A stretch of DNA of 64,000 nucleotides from Erythroxylum novogranatense (Eukaryota; Streptophyta; Magnoliopsida; Malpighiales; Erythroxylaceae). Positions 47,652-57,900 of the stretch are shown here, piece by piece. The notes under the pieces are model-generated. The model made no database searches and was not told the origin of the DNA. It was given only the letters and a program-made list of their open reading frames with translations. The position numbers and the translations under genes were made by a program. The stretch is taken from assembly GCA_029891385.1 (NCBI GenBank), contig CM057224.1, positions 31,141,005 to 31,205,004 on the forward strand. Reading direction: 5' to 3'. Position 1 is the first letter of the stretch. Each line of letters opens with the position of its first letter.

Positions 47652-49213
47652 TCAAGATAAAGTGTTTGCTCTCACCTCCCTTGTGTTAGGGATATTGTAA
47701 CTCTCAATCTGCTTAATCCATACTCTACCATAAGCTTGTATCAGCTCTATTTCTCCACTACAAGGACTATGATTTTAAAGATCAAGAGGACCTTTCAGGG
47801 TTGTAATGTGCGGAGGGCTAGATGAATGGATGGAATGAACGAAAGAAAAGAAATGAACACATGCACTAAAATTATGAATGGATGTCAATAGTTGAACTAA
47901 TAATGACTCTTTTTTTTTCTTTTTCTTTTTCTTTTTTTTTTTAATTCTTTCTCCTTCTCCTTCTCCTTCTTTTTTTCCTGTTCCTTTTTGGAACACACTT
48001 TTTCTGTTGTTTTTTTTTATTTTTTTTTCTTTCTCTTTTTTTTTTGGAAAAGGAAATGCAAATTAAACTAATGACATCATATGAAATGTTCGCAAGTGCT
48101 CATACATAATAAGGCTCAATGGGCTAGCAAGGGATAAGTGTTTAAGGGACTGTGTTTAGGAAAAGGGGTTGAAGAAGGAACGCCTCTATCACATCAACAA
48201 AAATCCAGTCCATCAAGCTTCGAGTAAGAATTGAAACAAGTTCTAGAGAAGTATGAAATAAGCAGATGCACACAAAGATTGAAGAAAAAGAATTAGGCCC
48301 AAATATCCTTCCAAGAAGGGTATTATCTCAATGAACAATCTCAAGTCTCAAAAACTTAAAGTGCTACTTTGTTAGCATACCTTAATTCACTTTGAATTGA
48401 AAACATCAAAAGTAAAATGAGTCAAGACCAACTATCATAAAAGAATGGAAGGGATTTTCTTAAACTCAGGTACCACTTTGAACTTATAAGGTCTTTGAAA
48501 CACAAAAGGTACAAACGTTTCATGCGGAAGAAATTGAATTGAGAAAAATTTTCATTCTGTAAAAATGGGTGGACGTCGCGACGTGTAGCATGTACGCCGC
48601 GACGTACAGGTGATGAATGTGAGCCTCACCGCGGCGTGTGACCTGTCGCCGCGACGAGGAACAGCAGAATGACAACAAATTTTTAAATTTACCAAGTTTT
48701 TACCAACAGAATGCAAGATTGGCTAACACATTCGTAAATAAGATGTCAAACAGGCATGCAACAAGAAAGATAGATGGGGGAACAGCTCCCCCACACTTAA
48801 GCAATACATTGTCCTCAATGTTGAATAAGCAAAGGATAAGCATAAGAGAAGGAAGCAAAAAGGGCAATTCCACACAACAACAGGAGGGCAAGAGATAGAA
48901 CTCAAAAGGGGGAAATTATTGAATGGAAAGGCTACTTACTAAACTAAAAGCTAAACTATTTTCCTACAGGTTGTTTCTCCCGACACTTACTTAACAAACT
49001 AATGCACCAACATATATCACAAGTAATCACGAGGCTTAAGTAAGTAAACAAGTGAAAGAAAGAGACAACCTGGGAGTTATGGAGGTTCTTGATACTTCTG
49101 ATAATCCTTCGACAGATGGCCATGTTGTGGTGAAACAACTTCATCCATTTCCATGTCCGTGTCGGCCTCTACTAAACTAGATTCACCTGAAATGTTTATC
49201 GCAAAAATAGTAA
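47652..49213 (-). mobile_element. E interior, right piece
   Basis: It continues E after X. It holds a T-rich stretch (47910-48050), a CG-rich block (48568-48665) and the minus-strand post-pol word AAGTGTGGGGGAG (48785-48800). No gag or pol is left. It stops where H begins at 49214. Confidence 0.7.
48568..48665. repeat. CG-rich palindrome block, E interior
   Basis: GGACGTCGCGACGTG (CGTCGCGACG at 48574-48583), TACGCCGCGACGTACAG, CACCGCGGCGTG and TCGCCGCGACGAGG, about 25 bp apart. These are the same words as in E's own LTR and in the Tekay-like LTRs. Confidence 0.8.
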
Positions 49214-49813
49214 TGTAAGTGATCTAGAAGGGGGGTTGAATAGATCTTAAAATTCTTTGAAAATTTCTACAAGAAAATCAGAAGTTAAAACACACAAAAA
49301 CAATTCAGATAAACTTAATTGAAAAGTGTAGGGAAGAAGATCAAACACTTGTTTTTATAGAGGTTCGGTGCTAAGACCTACGTCCTCTACCTAAGCTCCC
49401 ACTTAGGATTTTGCCAATCACTTTATTGCACACTTTGTAGTTGAGTGTGAACTTTTTACAATTCCGCTTGATTTCCAGCTCAAGCTACCTTTATACTCGA
49501 TTTGTCTTCCGGCACAAATCCTACCAACACCGCTTGATTTCCGGCTCAAGCAACCTTTACACTCGATTTGTCTTGCGGCACAAATCCTACCTCACGTGAC
49601 CTTTTCACTCGTCACTCAAATTGTAATAAAACAATACAAAGATTGAAGAACAAATGCTCAAAACAATTTGTAACAATATAAGAGCAATAATGAGCAATTT
49701 GAAGCAATATGAGAGTATTTGAGCTTATGGCACTGGTATATGCTCTTCTTCCATCATCCTCTATTTATAGTTGAAGAAATATAGCTGTTGGAGCTCTACT
49801 AGCCGTTGCTTAA
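49214..49813 (-). repeat. H left LTR, truncated, about 600 bp
   Basis: It matches 52087-52686 but lacks the U3 start with the palindrome array. The TATA box CTATAAATA is on the minus strand at 49762-49770. At the break, AGAACAAATA and CCGTTGCTTAA are each repeated within about 40 bases. Confidence 0.8.
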
Positions 49814-49865
49814 GAACAAATAACCGTTGCTTAATAACCTTGTAAGAACAAATAAAATTTTAACA

Positions 49866-50121
49866 AACTCCCCTTAATCAAGTAACTAAAGAATATTCAG
49901 TTTCTCATTTTATCCAATTTCTCATTTTTCTCCCCCTTTTTGTCATAATCAAAACAACTAATACAAATCAACAATCGATGAAATATCGCAATCACATTAA
50001 ATAGAGAAACAAGTCATCAAACACAAATAGTCTCAAAACACACTCCCCCTCAATCAAATGACGATGACTAAAAGATACCAATTATCAATTTCCAATATTA
50101 CTCCCCCTTTTTGTCATAATT
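49866..50121 (-). other. H multiple polypurine tracts
   Basis: The minus strand shows AAGGGGAGTT (49866-49875), AAAAAGGGGGAGAAA (about 49930-49944), GAGGGGGAGTG (50041-50051) and AAAAAGGGGGAG (50100-50112), two of them preceded by ATTATGAC. Multiple PPTs are a known mark of Sireviruses. Confidence 0.75.
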
Positions 50122-50249
50122 AAGAACCAATATGAAAAATGAAAAAAATAGTCGCAATGCAGTCCATAAACAAACAAAACAACAAACACAAATAAAGGCA
50201 ATTGTCATTACATGACATAACAATCCAACAATGGGACCCGTGTAAACAT

Positions 50250-50385
50250 AAGTTGACTTGTTTCACCTCCATAGTGCTGTGTACATCATAGGTCGACTTA
50301 TTGACCCACACAAGTCGACTTGTTGTTGTCTCTACTTATATGCCTTGAACTTCCACTATCAGTGTACCATGTGTTTGGTAGATCT
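50250..50385 (-). pseudogene. H protease remnant
   Basis: Downstream of gag, in another frame, the minus strand reads NTWYTDSGSSRHIS, the copia protease active site with Ser in place of Cys and ISR in place of MTG. It runs straight into AAGTCGACTTG palindrome words, so the rest of pol has been deleted. Confidence 0.7.
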
Positions 50386-52059
50386 TCATTCCTTGCTTGT
50401 ACCTACAACTGTAACATCCTTTCTTTTCATTGGTACCCAAGCCATCTTGGGTCCATTTTGGTTAGCCATATAAACCACATTAGGTGGTATTGTGCCTTTA
50501 ATAACCCAAATTTTCTTAATCTTAACACATCTTCTAGTACTCTTGCAGGCAATTTCTATGTGACCATCTTTCAAACATCTAGCACATTGAGCAATTTTTC
50601 CATCCTTAGTAAATTTGGAAATTAAAGAGCAATCTCTATCAAAAGGGTCATATCCTAATCCATGTTTAGAAATGGAATATCTTTGTAACGATAACAATTT
50701 TTCAAAATGTTCGTTTCCATTTACGAATTTTCCAACCACATACGAAAATTCTTTTCTAAGTCTATCAAGCTCACAAATAAGATTTTCTTTTTCAATAAGA
50801 CATGCAGAATGATCTTCTTTTGGACTATCTAAGTCATCAATAGTCTCATGTAAGGCATTATTTTCAGCAACCAATTCTCGTATTTTCTTTCTTAATTTTT
50901 TGTTAATCTCAATGGCTTCTTCAAAATCAGCTTGCAAAGCATCAAAAGAATCTCTTAGATCTTGGTCATTGAAAGTTACCTCATTTTTATCATCACTTGA
51001 TGAAATTTTTGCCATAAGTGCCAGGTTGTTTTCATCATCACTTTGACATGCATCTTCTTCATCACTCCAAGTTGCCACCAGGCTAGTTTTCTTTTTACCT
51101 TTGTCATATTTGTCATTTTTCTGAAAGTTTGATGTGGAGGATGAGCTTTTGCATTCTCTTGCGAGATGTCCCCGTTTTCCACATCGCCAACATGCTTCGT
51201 TTCCTTCCAAGGCATACCTTTTTCTTTCTCCATTTCTTTCACCATTTAATTCTTTCCTCCGGATTTTGAGAAGTCCCTTGAATTTTCTAAAATTTCTGGC
51301 GTACATTGCCATCTCTTCATCATCCTCTTTTTCATCTATTTCTTCATCACTTTCATCAAGAGAGGAAATATTAGCCTTTAAAGCAATTGATTTTTGTGAC
51401 TTACCTCTACCTCCTCTTGATTTGAGAATGATCTCATAGTTGATGAGTGATCCCACCAAGGCGTTGAATTCCAAATGATTGAGATCCTTGGACTCCATAA
51501 TAGCGGTTACTTGTGAGTCCCATTCCTTCGGTAGTGAGCGAAGAATTTTCTTCACCTTTTCGCTATCCGTCATATGCTTTCCAAGGTTGCCTAATTCATT
51601 TACGATTTCTGCAAAACGATCAAGCATAATGGAAATAGACTCACCTTCCTTCATGAAAAAAATTTCGTAGTCGTGGAGAAGCATGTTGATCTTTGTCTCT
51701 CGGACTTGGTTAGTTCCTTCATGGGTGATGCGAAGCCTTTCCCACATTTCTTTGGCGCTAGTACAAGAATTGACTCGGTTTCTTTCCTCAACCGTGAGAG
51801 CGCAATATATTAGCTTCATGGCTTTCGCATTGATGTACGCTTGCTTCCAGTCATTGTCATCGTATTCCAGCTCCGTTTTTAACTCACCATTTTCTTTTAA
51901 CGGTGGTTGTGGACCGAAGATAATTATCTTCCAATATTCTACTCCTTCGCTTATGATGTGATACTTCATAGGATTTTTCCAAGAAGAATAATTAGTACCA
52001 TTAAATAAAGGAGGGCGATAATTTTTATTACCTTCTTCCGCTAGTTTGTTGTGTGCCAT
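50386..52059 (-). CDS. H Gag, intact 557-codon ORF, Sirevirus-type
   Basis: ATG at 52059, TGA at 50386-50388. The N-terminal part has PPLFNGTNYSSWKNPM and EYWKIIIFG, followed by KEMWERLRITHEGTNQVRET and KILRSLPKEWDSQVTAI, the usual copia Gag core. Zinc knuckle 1 is CWRCGKRGHLAREC near residue 290, knuckle 2 CARCLKDGHIEIAC near residue 490. Between them lies an acidic and coiled segment (KKLRKKIRELVAENNALHET). It would form the particle and package RNA, possibly in trans. The start follows the PBS by about 12 bases. It is the only long undamaged retroelement ORF apart from B's 555-codon stretch. Confidence 0.92.
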   Translation of the reverse strand: MAHNKLAEEGNKNYRPPLFNGTNYSSWKNPMKYHIISEGVEYWKIIIFGPQPPLKENGELKTELEYDDNDWKQAYINAKAMKLIYCALTVEERNRVNSCTSAKEMWERLRITHEGTNQVRETKINMLLHDYEIFFMKEGESISIMLDRFAEIVNELGNLGKHMTDSEKVKKILRSLPKEWDSQVTAIMESKDLNHLEFNALVGSLINYEIILKSRGGRGKSQKSIALKANISSLDESDEEIDEKEDDEEMAMYARNFRKFKGLLKIRRKELNGERNGERKRYALEGNEACWRCGKRGHLARECKSSSSTSNFQKNDKYDKGKKKTSLVATWSDEEDACQSDDENNLALMAKISSSDDKNEVTFNDQDLRDSFDALQADFEEAIEINKKLRKKIRELVAENNALHETIDDLDSPKEDHSACLIEKENLICELDRLRKEFSYVVGKFVNGNEHFEKLLSLQRYSISKHGLGYDPFDRDCSLISKFTKDGKIAQCARCLKDGHIEIACKSTRRCVKIKKIWVIKGTIPPNVVYMANQNGPKMAWVPMKRKDVTVVGTSKE

Positions 52060-52070
52060 CCCAGATACTT

Positions 52071-52085
52071 CTGCTCTGATACCAA
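52071..52085 (-). other. H primer binding site
   Basis: The minus strand reads TTGGTATCAGAGCAG, one base after the LTR end GCTTACA. Met-type. Confidence 0.9.
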
Positions 52086-52086
52086 T

Positions 52087-53202
52087 TGTAAGCGATCTAG
52101 AAAGGGGGTTGAATAGATCTTAAAATTCTTTGAAAATTTCTACAAGAAAATCAGAAGTTAAAACACACAAAAACAATTCAGATAAACTTAATTGAAAAGT
52201 GTAGGGAAGAAGATCAAACACTTGTTTTTATAGAGGTTCGGTGCTAAGACCTACGTCCTCTACCTAAGCTCCCACTTAGGATTTTGCCAATCACTTTATT
52301 GCACACTTTGTAGTTGAGTGTGAACTTTTTACAATCCCGCTTGATTTCCGGCTCAAGCTACCTTTACACTCGATTTGTCTTCCGGCACAAATCCTACCAA
52401 CACCGCTTGATTTCCGGCTCAAGCAACCTTTACACTCGATTTGTCTTGCGGCACAAATCCTACCTCACGTGACCTTTTCACTCGTCACTCAAATTGTAAT
52501 AAAACAATACAAAGATTGAAGAACAAATGCTCAAAACAATTTGTAACAATATAAGAGCAATAATGAGCAATTTGAAGCAATATGAGAGTATTTGAGCTTA
52601 TGGCACTTGTATATGCTCTTCTTCCATCATCATCTATTTATAGTTGAAGAAATATAGCTGTTGGAGCTCTACTAGCCGTTGCTTAATTTGTGATAGCCGT
52701 TCCTTGATAATCTCCATACCATTTTTAGCTAATATGACCGTTGGAGCTGATTTTGTGCATCAATAAGTCGACTTGTCGAATTCATAAGTCGACTTGTTTC
52801 AACCATTTACGAAAAACTTCATCTCCGCTCTCCAATAAGTCGACTTGTTATATATAAGTCGACTTGTTTACCTCAATAAGTCGACTTGTTTCCTATAAGT
52901 CGACTTGTGTGAATTCATCTTTATATGTAAGTCAACTTGTATTGTGTAAGTCGACTTGTTTAGCCATCTATGGTAACATCCGACCAAATCCTTTATAAAC
53001 CTCATGTTTTATGTCATTTTCACTTAGAGGACAACTCCCATCTGATTCTTCAATGATTTGTCACTTACTCATCTTAATTTGCACAATTCTTTTGTTGAAT
53101 ATCAATCCAAAATACCTGAAACAATTTCTTAACCAATTCTATACATTTTATTATTATCAAAACATAAGTGGAATTAATTTGTCAACCACCATTGGTCCAA
53201 CA
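52087..53202 (-). repeat. H right LTR, complete, 1116 bp
   Basis: In minus sense it begins TGTTGGACCAATGG after a PPT (GACAAAATC-free form TCAAAAAGGGGGAGAT) and ends CTTTCTAGATCGCTTACA before the PBS. U3 carries the palindrome array. The TATA box CTATAAATA is at 52635-52643. CTTGAGCCGGAAATC-type words recur in the leader (52340-52420). Confidence 0.82.
52765..52958. repeat. AAGTCGACTT palindrome array in H U3
   Basis: Eight copies of AAGTCGACTT (usually within ATAAGTCGACTTGTT), one with a single change (GTCAACTTG). Start-to-start spacings are about 21, 50, 20, 21, 19, 32 and 20 bp, near whole helical turns. It is upstream of the TATA box in element sense. Three more copies lie at 50250-50325. 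Confidence 0.9.
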
Positions 53203-53404
53203 ATCTCCCCCTTTTTGATAATGACAAAATACTTAGAAATTGTTTAAGAAATGAAAACAAGGAAACATTGATCAAGGTTTTTATACCTTGTCATTTTGGT
53301 TAGAAGTCTCCCCCTCAATCATATAAATCACTGAATTTAATAACCTTGTAAGAACAAATAAAATTTTAACAAACTCCCCTTAAAATTTTAACAAACTCCC
53401 CTTA
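53203..53404 (-). mobile_element. H: 3' interior end of a second, lost copy
   Basis: Minus-strand PPTs AAAAAGGGGGAGA (about 53205-53217) and GAGGGGGAGAC (about 53308-53318). The stretch AATAACCTTGTAAGAACAAA onward (53338) also occurs at 49832. AATTTTAACAAACTCCCCTTA is doubled at 53362-53404. It then joins E LTR within CCTTA. Confidence 0.7.
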
Positions 53405-53663
53405 AGGACTTCATGCCGACTCTTCAGATCTTTTTGACTCCTTTTCTCCTGCAATATAAAATAACAATTTGCAGTATCAATTGTTCTTACAAAAATTATA
53501 ATGCAATTAATGTCAATTTGTACAATTTTACTAGCAAATTGCATAAAACATAAGCTCACCATAAGAGACTAATTTAAACACAAAAATCATGAATTAAGAG
53601 TCAAAAAGTGCATTAACAACTATGAAAGTGTAGCCAATTATATATTAAACTTGGGCTCAATCA
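53401..53663 (-). repeat. E right LTR remnant, 263 bp
   Basis: It matches 35257-35519 with two or three changes and ends in CTCAATCA before CATAG. The other ~1270 bp of this LTR and most of E's interior are missing. Confidence 0.88.
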
Positions 53664-53747
53664 CATAGAAATCAACAGCTCCCTACTTACGCAGTCGATC
53701 ATACGTCCTCTCCCGTCTCACGGGAACTTTAGGAGGCAACTCCTCAG

Positions 53748-53991
53748 AATGAGGCATCGAAGACTCCCTACTAGCTCCTACTGATTCTAGGTCAGCTGGC
53801 TGATCTACTTGATCTCTAAGAACAGACGACCTACAACAAACAAGAATTTTAATCAATTTTTTGCTTTTCAATGAGGCATCGAAGACTCCCTACTAGCTCC
53901 TACTGATTTTAGGTCAGCTGGCTGATCTACTTGATCTCTAAGAACAGACGACCTACAACAAACAAGAATTTTAATCAATTTTCTGCTTTTC
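53748..53991. repeat. 122-bp tandem duplication in F gag
   Basis: Copy 1 is 53748-53869, copy 2 is 53870-53991, almost identical. It repeats the N-terminal gag codons and the sequence before them, so the duplication is recent. Confidence 0.92.
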
Positions 53992-54039
53992 TCTCTGAAA
54001 TTCAAGCCTAAAAATACACTATGCCCAAAAGATGCCAAA

Positions 54040-54055
54040 CCATGCTCTGATACCA
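54040..54055 (-). other. F primer binding site
   Basis: The minus strand reads TGGTATCAGAGCATGG, five bases after the LTR end. Met-type. Confidence 0.88.
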
Positions 54056-54060
54056 CCTAA

Positions 54061-54937
54061 TGTAGCGCTCCCTTACCGTAGGGTACACACCAGGACGCCC
54101 GCAGGTCATTCCGATACATATCCTACGACGGGGGTGCACTACGTTCGATCAATTCTATAAACCGCATGGCATCAATACAGTAAGATCTGCAAAATCAAAA
54201 TCACTGAATTTTAAAAACCATAAAGCCTTTCTCATTTCATAAGATCAATCAGAAATATAGACAAGTCTATCAGTTCCCTACAGTCTAAGTACAACAATCC
54301 AAAAAGGAAACTGATACAAAAGTCTATACTAAGTCATCCCAAAAATCCAATCCCAGCTGAACAACCTGTGAGCCATCGCCTCTCTCGCCAGAACGCTCAC
54401 GCGGAAGGAGAAGAAACTCTGGAGCTAGGAGTCTAATCTATCAGTCCTGAAAAACAATATGCAATTTTGGATGAGTTTGCGAACTCAATGAGAAACCATC
54501 ATCGATGGTTCACTCAATTCATGCATTACGCAAATTGCGTACAGTACATTGCAGTAACGGTTAAAATATCATATAACAATTCACAGCACACAGACAATTC
54601 ACAATTCAGTTGTCACAATTGTATAATGTGATGCACATGTGACTCTTTTCCAGTTATTTCAGTGTTGTGACTGAGCGCTGAATTAGTGACAGTTTTCAGT
54701 GGACGCGTCAGGGAGTAGGAGAGCCCTCATGCAGGATGCACTAACTCCCCTCGAGCTCGAAGCTTGGTTCAGTGACAGTATTCGAGCTTAAAGCTCTTTT
54801 CAATAATAGTAGCATCTCAGGTCACAACGTCCATTATCTGTTCATGCAATTATGCATGTAATGCATATGTCCGATAGTTCACAGTCACATGGCTGTAAGC
54901 TCATTTAACACAGTTTCCCATGATCACGTATCAGTAA
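54061..54937 (-). repeat. F 5' LTR, part 1
   Basis: It begins TGTAGCGCTCCCTTACC and aligns with D's TGTAGCGCCCCCTCACC. It contains the acceptor-like TTGTTTTTCAG (intron end 54447) and the dyad element (54467-54514). It is cut by solo LTR S after AGTAA (54933-54937). Confidence 0.9.
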
Positions 54938-57900
54938 TGTTGGACCCCGAACTTTTGATGATAATTAGAAATATTAAAATGAATATTAATGAAAAAGAAA
55001 TTGGTGAGACAGTTTATGAATTTAAGAAAATTTGCTGAAATTAAGAAAATTTATGAGAAAAGAATTGTTTAGTTTTGAGGACTTTGATATTTGAATGAAG
55101 TTATATGGATTATGAGAGGAAAGAGAATGAGTTAATTGAAATGGGAGTGGAAAAATCAAGAAATAAAGAAAGAAAGTGAGAGAATTTGAGAAAAATTAAG
55201 AAAGTTGACTTTTGGAGATAGAAAATTTGACTTGAGAGAGTTGACTTTTTGTTTGAGGCCAAAAATTGTCTTCTGGAAACTTGTAGTTTATGTTAAGAGT
55301 TTTCTATAGCCATAAAGTTTGATATTTTTCGATATCGGAATTAAGAGTTATGATCAGTCAAAGTTCGCTTGGAGTTTGACTTTCTGAAGAAAAAGTTAAC
55401 TTTTTGATTTGGGCAAAATTCGAGAAAATGATCAACATGAAAATTGTAGCCTCTGTCGAGAGCTTTTTTTAGACATAAAGTTTGCTATTTTTTGATGTCG
55501 GGATTGAGAGATAATTTTCCGAAGATATGCTTTGTTTTGATTATTAAGTATAGATTTGTGTTTTCTATGCTTCGAGGCCACTCATCGTATGGATTTAGTT
55601 TGAATTAGAGTAAGTGGTCTTCATAAAAGTTTTAGATGATGTTTTTATCTTTCCATTGCTATAAAGTTTGCAATTTTTCGATATCGGGGCTAGGAGTTAT
55701 GAGCGATTGAAAATTGGAAGTCGTTTAGGAAAAGCTGTTTTGGACAGAATCTTTGATTGAGTTTTTGATCTCTTTTGAGACCTAATTTGATTTTGAGTAC
55801 TTCAGGGAAGTTGTAGAGCTTCCTTTGATCTTTTTATTGACACCAAATTTGTCAAATTCCAAGTTCGAGATCGAGAGATATGATTTTTGAAAAGTTCGGT
55901 TTTGAAGTTCCATTACTTTGTTTTTAATCCGATCCCTTTTGTAATCTTTTGCTTATAATTCCTTCATCCGACATCCGATTGATTTGATTCTCGAAGCGTC
56001 GGATTCCTAAGACAATTAATTTCATTTTCATGAGTAATTATGATTTTTAGGAGATTAAATGGAAAGAGATTGAACCAAAGTAGGAGAATTGGTTATAGAT
56101 TATAAGTTGGATAATTTTCTGAACATGGTTCAGTATTTTGCGAAATTCGGGAGTTGTAAAACTCCGATTGAGTTGATTCTTGAGGGCATATAAAATTAAG
56201 ATATAGGGCTACAACTCTTGTGAAGGGATCGAAATTTAATTGCATCCCTAAGATTGTTAATTTCTGGAATTAAATTAGCGTAATGTTCAGTCTCGGATTT
56301 TGTGAAGGTCCGATAGTATTTTTACTATAAATTCTTCGTTTCTTATCCGAATTAAGCGAGGTCAGTGACGTTGGATTCGCATGATCTAGATGAATAATTT
56401 TCAAGAAGAAAGTTTGTCCAAATTATTTCGTTTAGATGCTCAAAAATAGGACGCAATCTATCAGATTTTGAAAATCCTGTGTAGGGGTATTTTGGGATTT
56501 CACTTAAAAGGAGGGGCAACTTGGTCAATTACCCCTCACTTAAGTGACATGGCAGAAACACAAAAGGGGATGTCGTTTTAAGCAAGGTTAAGCCACAAAA
56601 TTGGCTGGAAAATCAGAACAAAATGAAAGAAGAATAAGGAGAAGAGAAGAGATAAGAAATGGTCGGCCATGAAGAAGGAGGAGAAAAGAGAAGATAGGGT
56701 GGAGTTCAAAATTTTACAAGCTTTCTAGGATGATTTCAAGTTGTTTTTAAAGAGAAAGGATGGAAAAGAAGGAAAGCTTGTCTTGGAGCTCAAAAATAAC
56801 GAAAATGGTGGAGAAAATGATAAGTGAGAGAAAGTTCAAGTTTTGAATTTTTGATGAGTTTGTTGATTGGTTTAGCTTAAGATGGTTATGGATTGAGTTT
56901 TCCTAGGGTTAATTGAAGAGAATAGGTTATGATTATGTTTAATTTTGGATTAATTGTAAATTGAGGGTTTTGCCCAAATTTGTGAAATGGGGTTTTTGTA
57001 AATTGATGCTTTAGATAGCTTAGATTAATGATGAATTTGAGGTTTCTTAAGTCAATTTTGATGTTTATGCCTTAAGTGAGGTTTAATTTGAAAAATGATA
57101 AATTGGGGGTTTAGGCCAATTGTAGAAATTGGGGATTTTCTCTCCAATAGCTTGAATATGTGAGGAATTGAAGAATTCCTAAGTCAATTGAAAGACTATA
57201 TGATTTGTGATGTTCAATTTTGGATAATTGTGTGTAGGAGTTATGTTAAATTTGGAATTTTGGGGAATTTAGAAATTGATGATTTAAATATCTTGGAATT
57301 AGTATGAATTGATGAATTATGACATCAATTTTAAGGATTAAGTTATTTATGAGGTTGAATTTTGTTGAAATTGCTTTAGGGAATGTTAAATTGGAAGAAA
57401 GAAAGGAGAAATGGCCAAATTAAAGCTTGGAACAAGTTTCTCGCATCGATTTGAGGTGAGTAGCATATTTATATTTTGATTTGTAAGTTATACATGAAAG
57501 TTTGAAAAATTAAAGAAAGCAATTTTTGAAAATTTAAAGAAGGCGAAAATGGATTTTTGATAAATTATTGTTTATGTAAATGATTGAAAGAAGGATTAAA
57601 TGCCTTATTTTAGAAATGATTTTCAGAAATTACAAGATTGAAGAAATTCACGGTTTTTGAATTGTTAGATAAATTTTGAAAAAGGTGCATTATGGATATG
57701 TATCTGTTTGAGTTATGTTTTAAAGAAATACATTGCATTCATATTTATGATTTGAATTGATACATGATTAAATTAGTGAATGTGAATTGTTGTATGTCTT
57801 GATGTGATTTGTGAATGTAAGTGTGTCAAGTTTGATATTATGTTAAAAAAAAGAAAAATTTGAAGAAAAACAAGTTTTCAAAAAGTGCCTTCGGGCATTC

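Larger units (their letters stand above)
49214..53404 (-). mobile_element. Element H: rearranged Sirevirus-type copia copy, gag only
   Basis: Left terminus TGTAAGTGATC is clean; the right end runs into an E LTR fragment through a CCTTA overlap, and no target duplication is found. In minus sense: 3' end of an interior with PPTs (53404-53203), complete LTR (53202-52087), PBS, intact gag, the start of protease, then a jump to 3' interior (50250-49814) and a truncated LTR (49813-49214). No integrase, RT or RNase H. A PPT upstream of the first LTR means two copies once stood in tandem. Confidence 0.82.
33989..53663 (-). mobile_element. Element E: Tat/Athila-like Ty3 element, heavily deleted
   Basis: E begins TGATCACGGC and ends CTCAATCA, with CATAG duplicated on both sides. 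Left LTR 33989-35519. Minus-strand PPT AAGTGTGGAGGAATT next to it. Interior pieces 35520-35730 and 47652-49213. Right LTR reduced to 263 bp. The AAGTGTGGGGGAG word, preceded by ATTGAGGACAATGTATTGC, at 48785-48825 (minus) is typical of the region after pol in Tat/Athila-type elements. No gag or pol is left. X is inserted in it, and H accompanies the large deletion. Confidence 0.82.
53664..54056 (-). pseudogene. F gag 5' end
   Basis: The minus strand reads RDQVDQPADL, GASRESSMPHSEELPPKVP and RRERTYDRLRK, then TAG, then GAVDFYD... into the E insertion. It is the same as D gag (GDQVEQPADLRSVGASREST). The TAG (53683-53685) stands where D has the Gln codon of RRQGAV. The beginning is duplicated in tandem. 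Confidence 0.85.

Noticed and set aside
47900..48050. Poly-T/CT tract as the poly(A) tail of a LINE or SINE on the minus strand
   Set aside because: It is interrupted by C and G-containing stretches, with no target duplication and no RT or tRNA-like head next to it. It reads as part of the E interior.
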